DNA of 7,055 nucleotides, taken from NCBI GenBank assembly GCA_020200195.1, contig JAIVJE010000337.1, positions 1 to 7,055 of the forward strand, given 5' to 3'. Below are positions 1 through 6,040 of this stretch, piece by piece. The stretch is from Acidobacteriota bacterium (GTDB taxonomy: Bacteria; Acidobacteriota; Vicinamibacteria; Vicinamibacterales; 2-12-FULL-66-21). Position 1 is the stretch's first letter, and each line of letters opens with the position of its first letter. The notes beneath the pieces are model-generated. The model saw nothing but the letters and a program-made list of their open reading frames with translations. It was not told where the DNA came from and did not search any database. The position numbers and the translations under genes were made by a program.

Positions 1-750
1 CGGCACGAAGGGCTGGATTGCATCCCAGACCTCGCGCACCCAGGCGATGTTCGGGGCGTTCTGGCTCGGGTTATTCCACAGCGAATAGAGTCCCATGTGA
101 ACGCCGGCGCGGTGCGGGTACGCGGTCGCGTCGGCAGCCACGCGGCTCGCAGCGCCGTGGATCGGAAAGAAGAGGATCGACAAGAGCGCCGAGGGCACGC
201 GGCCGTACGCGTCTACTGCAGTTTGAATGAGGCCGTCGCTCACCTCGCTGACGAAGTCCGCCTTCCAGTAGTTCAGGAGATTGGGGGGCATTGCCTGGTC
301 CAGCAGCGCCTGCTGACCCAGATACGGAATCGATCCCATGACGTCCAGGACGGGCGACCCGAATTGTTTGATGGGCGCGACCGCCTGCGTCTCGCGATCG
401 AACTCGGCCCACCGCAATCCGGGTTCCGCGCGCGCCGTTCGCGCCACGGGGTCGACCGTGATCCCTTTCATGTCCGACAGGTCGATGACGACACCGCCGG
501 TGCATGTGGCTCTGCCGGAGACGTTGTGGGCGCCGCCTCGGACGGCGATTGGCAGACGGTTGGCTCGCGCGAACGTCACCGCCGTGATGACGTCACCGGC
601 GGTGCGGCAGCGCGCAATCAACGCGGGCCGCTTGTCGATCATGGCGTTCCAGACCCGTCGGGCCTCGTCGTACCCTGGGTCGTGCTCCGTAATCACCGTG
701 CCGCGATGACGCTGTCGCAGCTCCTCAATCAATCCGTGATGGACTGGCAA
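1..750 (-). CDS. FAD-binding oxidoreductase (PCMH/BBE type), internally deleted, C-terminus off window
   Basis: The 250 visible residues match bacterial berberine-bridge-like FAD-dependent oxidoreductases, which oxidise small organic substrates with a covalently bound flavin. Residues about 40-123 form the first half of the PCMH flavin domain, with RGGAHNVSG at 71-79; His75 is the expected flavin-attachment histidine. Next come GGVVIDLSDMKGI and WAEFDRETQA (114-123). The chain then jumps at about residue 124 straight to APIKQFGSPVLDVMG and LNYWKADF, which in full-length relatives lie roughly 150 residues further on. The second half of the flavin domain (TGxAGLTLGGG loop, KYGLTxDN region, GGGGNFG stretch) is absent, with the frame kept. 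The C-terminal BBE region (LYSLWNNPSQNAPN) is present and runs off base 1. The start is TTG at 750: an in-frame TGA lies just upstream and AGGAGG sits 8 bases before the TTG. The family call is firm; activity is doubtful because the cofactor site is incomplete. Confidence 0.82.
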   Translation of the reverse strand, partial: MPVHHGLIEELRQRHRGTVITEHDPGYDEARRVWNAMIDKRPALIARCRTAGDVITAVTFARANRLPIAVRGGAHNVSGRATCTGGVVIDLSDMKGITVDPVARTARAEPGLRWAEFDRETQAVAPIKQFGSPVLDVMGSIPYLGQQALLDQAMPPNLLNYWKADFVSEVSDGLIQTAVDAYGRVPSALLSILFFPIHGAASRVAADATAYPHRAGVHMGLYSLWNNPSQNAPNIAWVREVWDAIQPFVP

Positions 751-758
751 ACGCGGAC

Positions 759-764
759 CCTCCT
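759..764 (-). promoter_or_regulatory. Shine-Dalgarno site setting the TTG start of the oxidoreductase
   Basis: The minus strand reads AGGAGG, a perfect anti-16S match, 8 bases before TTG at 750-748. An in-frame TGA at 768-766 rules out any longer frame, and no ATG or GTG lies between the stop and the TTG. The TTG start is therefore well supported. Confidence 0.75.
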
Positions 765-873
765 GTCAAGTGCGCGGATCAGAGTATCAGCGTCCGGAAG
801 GTCGGGGGAAGAGCCACAGACGTGCAATCAGGTCTTTGACGAACGAGGGCCACAACCGGTGGGTCAGAAGAGG

Positions 874-1275
874 CTACGCCGCGCAGTGTTCGATCACCTC
901 CTCGATTTCGCTTTCAAGATTCTCGAGCCCATCAGCCTTGTCGACGACCCGCTCGAAGCCGCGTTCTGTCAAGCGACCGGCCAACGCGTGAAGCTGCCCC
1001 GTAAACGCGATCACCGGGATCCCTCGGGTCCGCTCTATACGCTTGAGGTACTTCACGGTTTCCACTCCGTCCATGCCCGGCATGTCGAGGTCCATGACGA
1101 TGGCGTCGGGCTCACGGCTGGCGGCGAGGCGCACGCCGGTGAAGGGGTCGTTGGCCTGCAGAACCCGGAAGCCATTGGCCTCCAGCGACAGCCGCACGGC
1201 TGTCAGTATCTCGGCTGAATCATCGACCACTAACACGGTTTTCTGCTGACTCTCCTCGGTCACAGTGGCTATCAT
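874..1275 (-). CDS. Single-domain response regulator (CheY/DivK-like receiver)
   Basis: This is a 133-residue phospho-receiver domain with no output domain. It would accept phosphate from a histidine kinase and signal by protein-protein contact in the cytoplasm. Visible features are the acidic pair D18-D19 in VLVVDDS, the phosphoacceptor D62 in MDLDMPGMDG, T92 in IAFTG and K113 in VVDKADG. All the catalytic positions are present. The lysine is followed by Ala where most receivers have Pro. The start chosen is ATG at 1275, with AGGGGG a few bases upstream. The frame stays open to 1398, but an alternative ATG at 1350 has GGAGG only one base away and would add a low-complexity tail not expected of a receiver. 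No sensor kinase is visible nearby. It lies 310 bases after the Ser/Thr kinase and 123 bases before the oxidoreductase, all on the same strand. The partner and process are unknown. Confidence 0.9.
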   Translation of the reverse strand: MIATVTEESQQKTVLVVDDSAEILTAVRLSLEANGFRVLQANDPFTGVRLAASREPDAIVMDLDMPGMDGVETVKYLKRIERTRGIPVIAFTGQLHALAGRLTERGFERVVDKADGLENLESEIEEVIEHCAA

Positions 1276-1585
1276 GCGGCCCCCTGCCGTCCTTAACGCA
1301 AGACAGCTGCCATTTCCCTCCGACTTGGGTGATGCGCGAAAAGCATGCATTCCTCCCCGGCGTTCGCGCGCGAGGCCTTCGAACTGTGCGTCACGCATGC
1401 GACACTGACCGCTTCAAGTGTTGGTTTTCGCACCTCAGCGTCGTGCTGTGACCAGGAAATAGCCCACTTTCTACCGGTTCACTTCCGAGCGCGGCGCTCA
1501 AAAGCGAGCCGCGGAGATTGTGGAGAACTCTGCTCGCTCAGCGGTTCTCGTCGAAGCCACCGACACGCTGCGGCTGGCTCGACGG
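1276..1585. other. Intergenic gap between the kinase stop and the response-regulator start
   Basis: No convincing gene is seen in these 310 bases on either strand. About 37 bases past the kinase stop is an imperfect hairpin (1523-1549) with GAGAAC/GTTCTC arms and an inner GCT/AGC pairing. A short palindrome GAGCGCGGCGCTC lies at 1487-1499. Neither is followed by a T-run in the minus-strand direction, so a rho-independent terminator is not supported. The length suggests that the response regulator has its own promoter here, but I could not identify clear -35/-10 boxes. Confidence 0.5.
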
Positions 1586-4015
1586 TCAGCTGGCTTGTTG
1601 ACCGTATTTGGCGGCGAGCGCGCGCCAGTTCTCGCGCAGTTCTGCGACGAAACGCTGGAACTCGGGATCGGCGCGCAGCGGATCCAGCAACGGATCGCGT
1701 GCGTACCAGGGATAGCACGGTAGACCGGTACGGGCGGCATCGCGCAGGAACTGTTTCGCACGGGTCGGATCGCCGAGCCCGGCGTAGGTGGCGCCGAGGC
1801 TGTAGGCGATGTGATGATCCATGGCCCCACTCGTGGCAAGGACATCCGCGAGCGCGCGGGCCTCGGCGTCCGCGTGGCGGGCCGCCAGCAGGCTCGCGAG
1901 AAGCGCCTGGGCGCGGCGATCCCCTGACGCGGTCCCGCGCGCCGCGCGCAGCAGGTCCTCGGCCCTCGTCGCGTCTCCCGTGTAGTAGTACGCCTGGGCG
2001 AGCAGGTAGTTGAAACCTATGCCGCCGCTCAGCCGCTGCACCTCCTCGAGTGGAGGAAAGGCCTCCGTGTACCGGCCCTGGAACAACGCCGTGACCCCTC
2101 GAATGCGCGGCGCGTCCAGCCGATTTGCCGGGTTCGCCTCGAGTCCGGCTCGGACCTCCTGCTCGACGAGATCGAACAGACCGAGGTGATAAAACGCGGC
2201 GGCACGGTAGAAGTGCGGTTGATCGAGACCCGGCTTGAGCTCCAGCGCCAGCCGGCTTTCCTCGATGGTCCTCTCCCAATCGAATTCGACGGCGCGATAG
2301 ACCGCCGCCAGCGCTTCGTGCGCTTCGGCCAGCTGCGGATCGCGGACCAGCGCGGCTCGTGCTTCCTTCTCGGCACGCTCGCCCCACGCAGGCGCCTCCG
2401 ACTCGCTGGCGAAGCGCAACCGCATCAGCGCGCACGCCATCGCGAGACCGCTCCGCGCTGGCGCATAGCCTTGATCCAACTGCAGCGCGCCTTCGAACGC
2501 GCCGATCGCCGCGCGCAGCGCTTCCGGCGTGTAGCGCGGCAGCTGGGCTCGTCCCTCGAGGTACAACTCGTAGGCTGCGGCGTTCTCGGTATATCGGCGA
2601 AACAGTCTTTCGCGATCCCGGGCGCTCATCTGGACCTTGAGCGCATCGGCGACCGACTGCGCAATCCGATCCTGGAGCGTCAGCAGGTCGGCGCGATCCA
2701 CGTCGTAGTGATCGCCCCAGACGGGAGCTCCGTCCCCCGCTCCGACGAGCTGGACGCTGACTCGCAGGCGATCCCCGCTCTGTTGCAGCATCCCGGTCAG
2801 GACGTAGTCGCTTGCCAGCGCGCGGGCGGCATCTTTCGCGTCGACCGGCTGGTTCTCGTACTTGAGAATGGCGCTGGTTGGCCGCAGCGCAAGCTGCTGG
2901 ACGCCCGCCAGGCGAGTGATGATCGCGTCGGGAATGCCGACGCCCAGAAAACGCAGCGGCTCGGCAACCGCCAGCGAGTGGAACGGGAGCACGGCCACCG
3001 AAATCCTTTTCGGCTGCCCCGGGTCGCCTGGCCGCAGCCGCGGAATCGCGAACATGATCACCGCGATCGTTGCCACGGCAGCCAGGACGGCGGCGATCAG
3101 CGGCCGCGTCACCCGGAAGCGCTGCAGACCCTCCCGCGGCACGGCGACCGTCTGTGCACCGCGGCTTTGATCGAGCGCCCCGCGCAGGTCCGCGGCGCTC
3201 GGCCATCGCTCGGCCTTGTTCTTCGCAAGTGCGCGGGTAATCGTTCGCTCGAGCGACTCAGAGAGACGTCGGTTCACGTCACGCGGTGGCGCGGGGGCTG
3301 TGTGCAGGATCGCGCCGAGCAGCTCCGCGTCGCGGGCCCGCGGGAACAGCCGCTGACCGGTTGCGAGCTCGTACAACACGGCGCCTGCGGCGTAGACGTC
3401 AGCGCGCGCGTCGACGTCCTCGCCACGGACCTGCTCTGGCGCCATGTAGGCCAGCGTCCCTTCGAGCCGTGTGCTGGCGGTGCTCGTCGCGGGCAATTCA
3501 GTCGCGCGGGGTTGCAGCAGGCGCGCGAGGCCGAAGTCCAGGATCTTGAGGCGGCCGTCGGGTGTGAGCCGCAAGTTACCCGGCTTCAGGTCGCGGTGCA
3601 CCATGCCGTGCGCGTGCAGCGCCACTAACCCGTGAGCCAGTTCCCCGCCGAGGCGGCGAACCTCCTCTTCGCCGAGACCGCCGTCCCGGGTCAATTCATC
3701 GAGCGTGGCGCCCGGGATGTATTCCATGACGAGGAAGTCAATCCCGTCGTCCGTGTCGAAATCGTGAATGGTGGCGATGTTCGGATGATTCAGCTGCGAG
3801 AGCGCGAGGGCTTCCTTCTTGAAACGCTTCCGGGCCTCGCTGTCAGCCAGACTGCCGTGGGGCAACACTTTCAACGCGACGCTGCGATCGAGCCGCAGGT
3901 CCTGTGCTCGATAGACGACTCCCATCCCGCCGGCGCCAATGCGCTCCACCAGCCGGTAGTGCCCGAGGATCCGCCCGATGAGTGGATCGGCTTCTGGGTT
4001 CGTGGGACCGTTCAA
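1586..4015 (-). CDS. Membrane-anchored PKN-type Ser/Thr protein kinase with TolB-like and TPR domains
   Basis: The protein has 809 residues from the chosen TTG. Residues 20-285 are a complete Hanks-type kinase: glycine loop G27-A-G-G-M-G32, ATP lysine K49, helix-C glutamate E68, catalytic loop HRDLKPGN (140-147, D142), DFG at 160-162 and APE at 192-194. All catalytic residues are present, so it should phosphorylate Ser/Thr. One hydrophobic segment (about 306-325) anchors it in the inner membrane, placing the kinase in the cytoplasm and the rest outside. Residues about 337-465 resemble the TolB-N/FlgO-like domain often fused to such kinases (RISVAVLPF, GIPDAIITRL, YVLTGMLQ). Residues about 480-800 are helical TPR-like repeats, probably for protein binding or sensing. 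The domain order is typical of acidobacterial kinases. The frame is open to a GTG at 4105, but the extra 30 residues are not kinase-like and would run across the AraC 5' end. The TTG has no clear Shine-Dalgarno site, so this start is uncertain. Substrates are unknown. Confidence 0.92.
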   Translation of the reverse strand: MNGPTNPEADPLIGRILGHYRLVERIGAGGMGVVYRAQDLRLDRSVALKVLPHGSLADSEARKRFKKEALALSQLNHPNIATIHDFDTDDGIDFLVMEYIPGATLDELTRDGGLGEEEVRRLGGELAHGLVALHAHGMVHRDLKPGNLRLTPDGRLKILDFGLARLLQPRATELPATSTASTRLEGTLAYMAPEQVRGEDVDARADVYAAGAVLYELATGQRLFPRARDAELLGAILHTAPAPPRDVNRRLSESLERTITRALAKNKAERWPSAADLRGALDQSRGAQTVAVPREGLQRFRVTRPLIAAVLAAVATIAVIMFAIPRLRPGDPGQPKRISVAVLPFHSLAVAEPLRFLGVGIPDAIITRLAGVQQLALRPTSAILKYENQPVDAKDAARALASDYVLTGMLQQSGDRLRVSVQLVGAGDGAPVWGDHYDVDRADLLTLQDRIAQSVADALKVQMSARDRERLFRRYTENAAAYELYLEGRAQLPRYTPEALRAAIGAFEGALQLDQGYAPARSGLAMACALMRLRFASESEAPAWGERAEKEARAALVRDPQLAEAHEALAAVYRAVEFDWERTIEESRLALELKPGLDQPHFYRAAAFYHLGLFDLVEQEVRAGLEANPANRLDAPRIRGVTALFQGRYTEAFPPLEEVQRLSGGIGFNYLLAQAYYYTGDATRAEDLLRAARGTASGDRRAQALLASLLAARHADAEARALADVLATSGAMDHHIAYSLGATYAGLGDPTRAKQFLRDAARTGLPCYPWYARDPLLDPLRADPEFQRFVAELRENWRALAAKYGQQAS

Positions 4016-4023
4016 CGAGGCGC

Positions 4024-4053
4024 ATTCTACAGCGACGGGGTGTAAGCTGTTCA
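4024..4053 (-). promoter_or_regulatory. Possible sigma70-type promoter for the kinase gene
   Basis: On the minus strand, TGAACA (4053-4048, 4 of 6 matches to TTGACA) is separated by 18 bases from TAGAAT (4029-4024, 5 of 6 matches to TATAAT). Transcription would start near 4016-4018, almost on the TTG at 4015, which would give a nearly leaderless message. It lies in the narrow gap between the two divergent genes. This is a consensus match by eye only, and such matches occur by chance. Confidence 0.3.
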
Positions 4054-4055
4054 GC

Positions 4056-4937
4056 TTGGCCCCGCGCAGTGCTCTTGCGCCCGCCGCGGTACACCGTGTC
4101 AGCACGGCCGCCGGCGACGTGCGGCTGCTCCACGGCTCAGCCGTCCGCTACGAAGGTGGGTCGGAGACCGGCGCGTTTTCGCTCAAACTCGTACGGCGCG
4201 GTCGCGCGACGTGGCACAGCCGCGGGAAAAAGGTGACGCTGGCGGAAACGATGTTCCTGTTTCTCCCGCCGTCGACCCCGTACGTCGTTTCCGTGCAGTC
4301 GGACTCCGTCGTCGAGACTGCCTGCCTCTTCTTCTCCACGACGTTCTTCCGGGAACTCGCCGCGTCCACACTCAATGCGGGTACTCAACTGGACGGACGG
4401 GCCGCACCCGATCCTGATTGGAGGATCGCGGCGTGCGCCGCCGACGCACGGCTCCTCGATCCGCTGGTGCGGCTAGTGGTTCGCGGCCCGGCGACTGAAC
4501 GCTGGCGCGTCGACGAGCTCCTGATGACGAACCTGCCGCCGTTGTTCGCGGCGCAAGTCGATTGCGCAGGGAAAGACCGCATCGACGCACTGCGAGCCGG
4601 AACGCGCGATGAGCTGTATCGCAGGGTCACCACCGGCCGCGAGTATCTGCTCGATAACCTCGCACACGGCGTCAGCCTCGAGCACGCCGCTCGCGCGGCA
4701 GCCATGTCCCCGTTCCATTTCCACCGCACATTTTCTTCGGTCTTCGGCCGTTCCCCGATGCGCTATCTTTCCGAACGGCGCCTCGAACGAGCAGCCTTTC
4801 TACTGTCCCACAGCCGCGTCCCAGTCACGGAGATCTGCCTGTCTACCGGGTTCGAAAGCCTGGGATCCTTCATCAAGGCGTTTACCAAGCGGTTCGGACG
4901 ATCTCCCCGCCGATATCGCCTCGGAAACGCAGATTAG
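4056..4937 (+). CDS. AraC-family transcriptional regulator
   Basis: The protein has 293 residues from the chosen TTG. The N-terminal 150 or so residues look like a cupin-type sensor domain (FSLKLVRRGRATWHSRGKKV, then FLFLPPSTPYVVSV), the layout of AraC regulators that bind a small ligand. The C-terminal 100 residues hold the two helix-turn-helix motifs of the family: SLEHAARAAAMSPFHFHRTF, and PVTEICLSTGFESLGSFIKA followed by FGRSPRRYR. It should bind DNA and activate or repress nearby genes. The frame is open upstream to ATG at 3978, which has GAGG 9 bases before it, but that start would overlap conserved kinase-domain coding on the other strand. TTG at 4056 is the next usable start that clears the kinase; it has no good Shine-Dalgarno site. 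The ankyrin gene follows 59 bases downstream on the same strand, so the two may be co-transcribed. Autoregulation through the shared divergent region is possible but unproven. The ligand is unknown. Confidence 0.88.
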   Translation: MAPRSALAPAAVHRVSTAAGDVRLLHGSAVRYEGGSETGAFSLKLVRRGRATWHSRGKKVTLAETMFLFLPPSTPYVVSVQSDSVVETACLFFSTTFFRELAASTLNAGTQLDGRAAPDPDWRIAACAADARLLDPLVRLVVRGPATERWRVDELLMTNLPPLFAAQVDCAGKDRIDALRAGTRDELYRRVTTGREYLLDNLAHGVSLEHAARAAAMSPFHFHRTFSSVFGRSPMRYLSERRLERAAFLLSHSRVPVTEICLSTGFESLGSFIKAFTKRFGRSPRRYRLGNAD

Positions 4938-4984
4938 CAATCCAGGAGAAGTTTTCGTCGACGCCCTCGAGATAGCGTTGGGCT

Positions 4985-4989
4985 GGAGG
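4985..4989 (+). promoter_or_regulatory. Shine-Dalgarno site setting the GTG start of the ankyrin gene
   Basis: GGAGG lies 7 bases before GTG at 4997, the ideal spacing. It fixes a non-ATG start for the ankyrin protein, whose first residues already fit the N-terminal cap of the ankyrin fold. Confidence 0.75.
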
Positions 4990-4996
4990 TACCGAG

Positions 4997-5671
4997 GTGG
5001 ATCGACAAGCCGAGCTGATTAGTGCGATCAAGGCGGGCGACAGCATCGTTGTTCAGCAATTGCTCACCGATAACAAAGAGCTGGTACGAGGGCGCACAGC
5101 GACGGGGGCGTCCCTGCTCATGTTCAGTATCTACGCCAGACACCCTGAGCTGGTGGATCTGTTCCTGCAACATGGCGCCACACTCGACATTCACGAGGCC
5201 GCGGCGGCAGGCAGACTGCCCGCCCTCGAAGCGATCCTCACAGGCAGTCCGTCGCCGGTGAACGAGTATTCGGCTGACGGCTTTCCACCGCTCGGGCTCG
5301 CCGCGTTTTTCGGGCATGAACAAGCGGTCCGGCTGCTGCTGGATCGAGGCGCTGACGTGAATGCGGTAGCTCACAACTCGCAGCGGGTCGCGCCGCTGCA
5401 CGCCGCCGTCGCCGGACCGACGCCCGATATCGTGGAGATTCTGCTCGAGGCCGGCGCCGAACCGAATGCGCGGCAAGAGAGCGAATACACGGCGCTGCAT
5501 GTAGCCGCGTCGAAAGGGCTCGATCGCATCGTACGGGTCCTGCTCGCCCACGGCGCGTCGAAAACCGCGGTGAATACCACAGGCCTGACGCCGTACGAGC
5601 TGGCCAAACAGAAAGGCCATCACGCGATGGCCGAATCCCTGTTGCAGCCGCAGGGCACGGACATGCACTAA
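4997..5671 (+). CDS. Ankyrin-repeat protein, cytoplasmic
   Basis: The protein has 224 residues made almost wholly of about seven ankyrin repeats. They sit roughly at residues 3-34 (N-cap, AIKAGDSIVVQQLL), 36-64, 65-92, 94-126 (GLAAFFGHEQAVRLLLDRGADVN), 128-160 (PLHAAVAG, IVEILLEAGAEPN), 162-193 (TALHVAASKG, RVLLAHGAS) and 195-218 (C-cap, TPYELAKQKGH). Ankyrin stacks bind other proteins. There is no catalytic motif, signal peptide or membrane segment, so it should act in the cytoplasm as a binding partner. Stand-alone proteins of this size and layout are common in soil bacteria. It follows the AraC gene by 59 bases on the same strand and has its own strong ribosome site, so co-expression is likely. 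A role as partner or target of the AraC regulator is only a guess. The sixth repeat keeps the classical TALHVA and GAS signatures, so the fold is well supported. Confidence 0.9.
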   Translation: MDRQAELISAIKAGDSIVVQQLLTDNKELVRGRTATGASLLMFSIYARHPELVDLFLQHGATLDIHEAAAAGRLPALEAILTGSPSPVNEYSADGFPPLGLAAFFGHEQAVRLLLDRGADVNAVAHNSQRVAPLHAAVAGPTPDIVEILLEAGAEPNARQESEYTALHVAASKGLDRIVRVLLAHGASKTAVNTTGLTPYELAKQKGHHAMAESLLQPQGTDMH

Positions 5672-5732
5672 GCCGTCAGCCGTTGTCCCACCTTCCAGGC
5701 GAGACCGCCAGCCAAGACTCCGCGATTGACGG

Positions 5733-5920
5733 GGGTATATATGCCTACGCGTTTGCGATGTCATCTCTCATGAGGACGATGCTGTACGAGGTGTCCGAGC
5801 GCGATCCCTCGACATTCGCAGTCATCGCGGCCGTTCTCGCGGCGGTTGGCTTCGTCGCGAGCGTCGTGCCCGCGCACCGCGACGCACGTGGATCCCATTA
5901 CTGCACTGCGGGAGCCGTAA
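5733..5920 (+). pseudogene. Remnant C-terminus of an ADOP/MacB-type FtsX permease, frameshifted
   Basis: The plus strand encodes AYAFAMSSLMRTMLYEVSER, then DPSTFAVIAAVLAAVGFVAS and VVPAHR. These match the final transmembrane helix region of the acidobacterial duplicated orphan permeases (typically SSLLYGVSPTDPxTF, then a hydrophobic helix, then PARRATRVDPxxALR). The conserved tail is here but in the next frame: from 5879 the sequence reads ATHVDPITALREP followed by TAA at 5918-5920. One net base was therefore gained, or two lost, near 5875-5880. The rest of the permease, which should be about 800 residues and include the MacB periplasmic domain, is missing; upstream lies the intact ankyrin gene. 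This is a dead fragment and not a small gene, although the unshifted frame stays open to 6012. Confidence 0.72.
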
Positions 5921-5941
5921 AGAAGGAACGGCGGGCGACCG

Positions 5942-5978
5942 GGGACACTCAGGCACGAGTGTCCCTGCTGAGTGTCCC
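5942..5978. repeat. Three-armed GGGACACTC inverted repeat (REP-like)
   Basis: Arm 1, GGGACACTCA (5942-5951), can pair with GAGTGTCCC (5957-5965), giving a 9-bp stem with a 6-base loop. It can also pair with TGAGTGTCCC (5969-5978), giving a 10-bp perfect stem over a 17-base loop. Arms 2 and 3 are direct copies of each other. Palindromes beginning GGGGACA are typical of REP elements mobilised by REP-associated tyrosine transposases (established family knowledge); no transposase is in this window. It lies between the permease relic and the 3' end of the reductase gene, so it could also act as a transcription barrier, but no T-run follows either strand. Confidence 0.7.
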
Positions 5979-5984
5979 ACTGTC

Positions 5985-6005
5985 GGTTAGACCCTGTTGG
6001 TTAGA
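5985..6005. repeat. Short direct repeat GGTTAGA x2
   Basis: GGTTAGA occurs at 5985-5991 and again at 5999-6005, 14 bases apart, directly after the three-armed repeat. It may be part of the same REP-like element or a chance 7-base repeat. Confidence 0.4.
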
Positions 6006-6040
6006 GCGCTAGAAGCGATAGTCCCACACACCGCGGCGCG

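Noticed and set aside
97..1218. Long plus-strand open frame of 373 codons
   Set aside because: It runs antisense across the oxidoreductase and the response regulator, both of which have clear family motifs. Its translation is Arg/Gly/His-rich with no domain; a GC-rich shadow frame.
1487..1499. GAGCGCGGCGCTC palindrome as a terminator for the kinase gene
   Set aside because: The stem is short, and in the transcribed direction the T-run lies before the hairpin, not after it, so it does not fit a rho-independent terminator.
1479..3206. Minus-strand frame of 575 codons inside the kinase gene
   Set aside because: Out-of-frame shadow of the TPR/TolB region; Arg/Ala-rich composition with no motif, while the overlapping kinase frame is clearly real.
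2186..3628. Plus-strand frame of 480 codons opposite the kinase
   Set aside because: Antisense shadow of the kinase coding sequence, with a composition unlike a protein and no recognisable domain.
5726..5748. TTGACG followed by TATATAT as a promoter
   Set aside because: The two motifs are only about 5 bases apart, far from the 16-18 needed, and no gene follows.
4934..5764. Minus-strand frame of 276 codons opposite the ankyrin gene
   Set aside because: The plus-strand ankyrin repeats are unmistakable and have a strong ribosome site; the reverse frame shows no domain.
5683..6012. A 109-residue small membrane protein gene
   Set aside because: The similarity is to an ADOP permease tail, the conserved ending lies in another frame, and the last third reads through the REP-like repeat. 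It is better called a relic.
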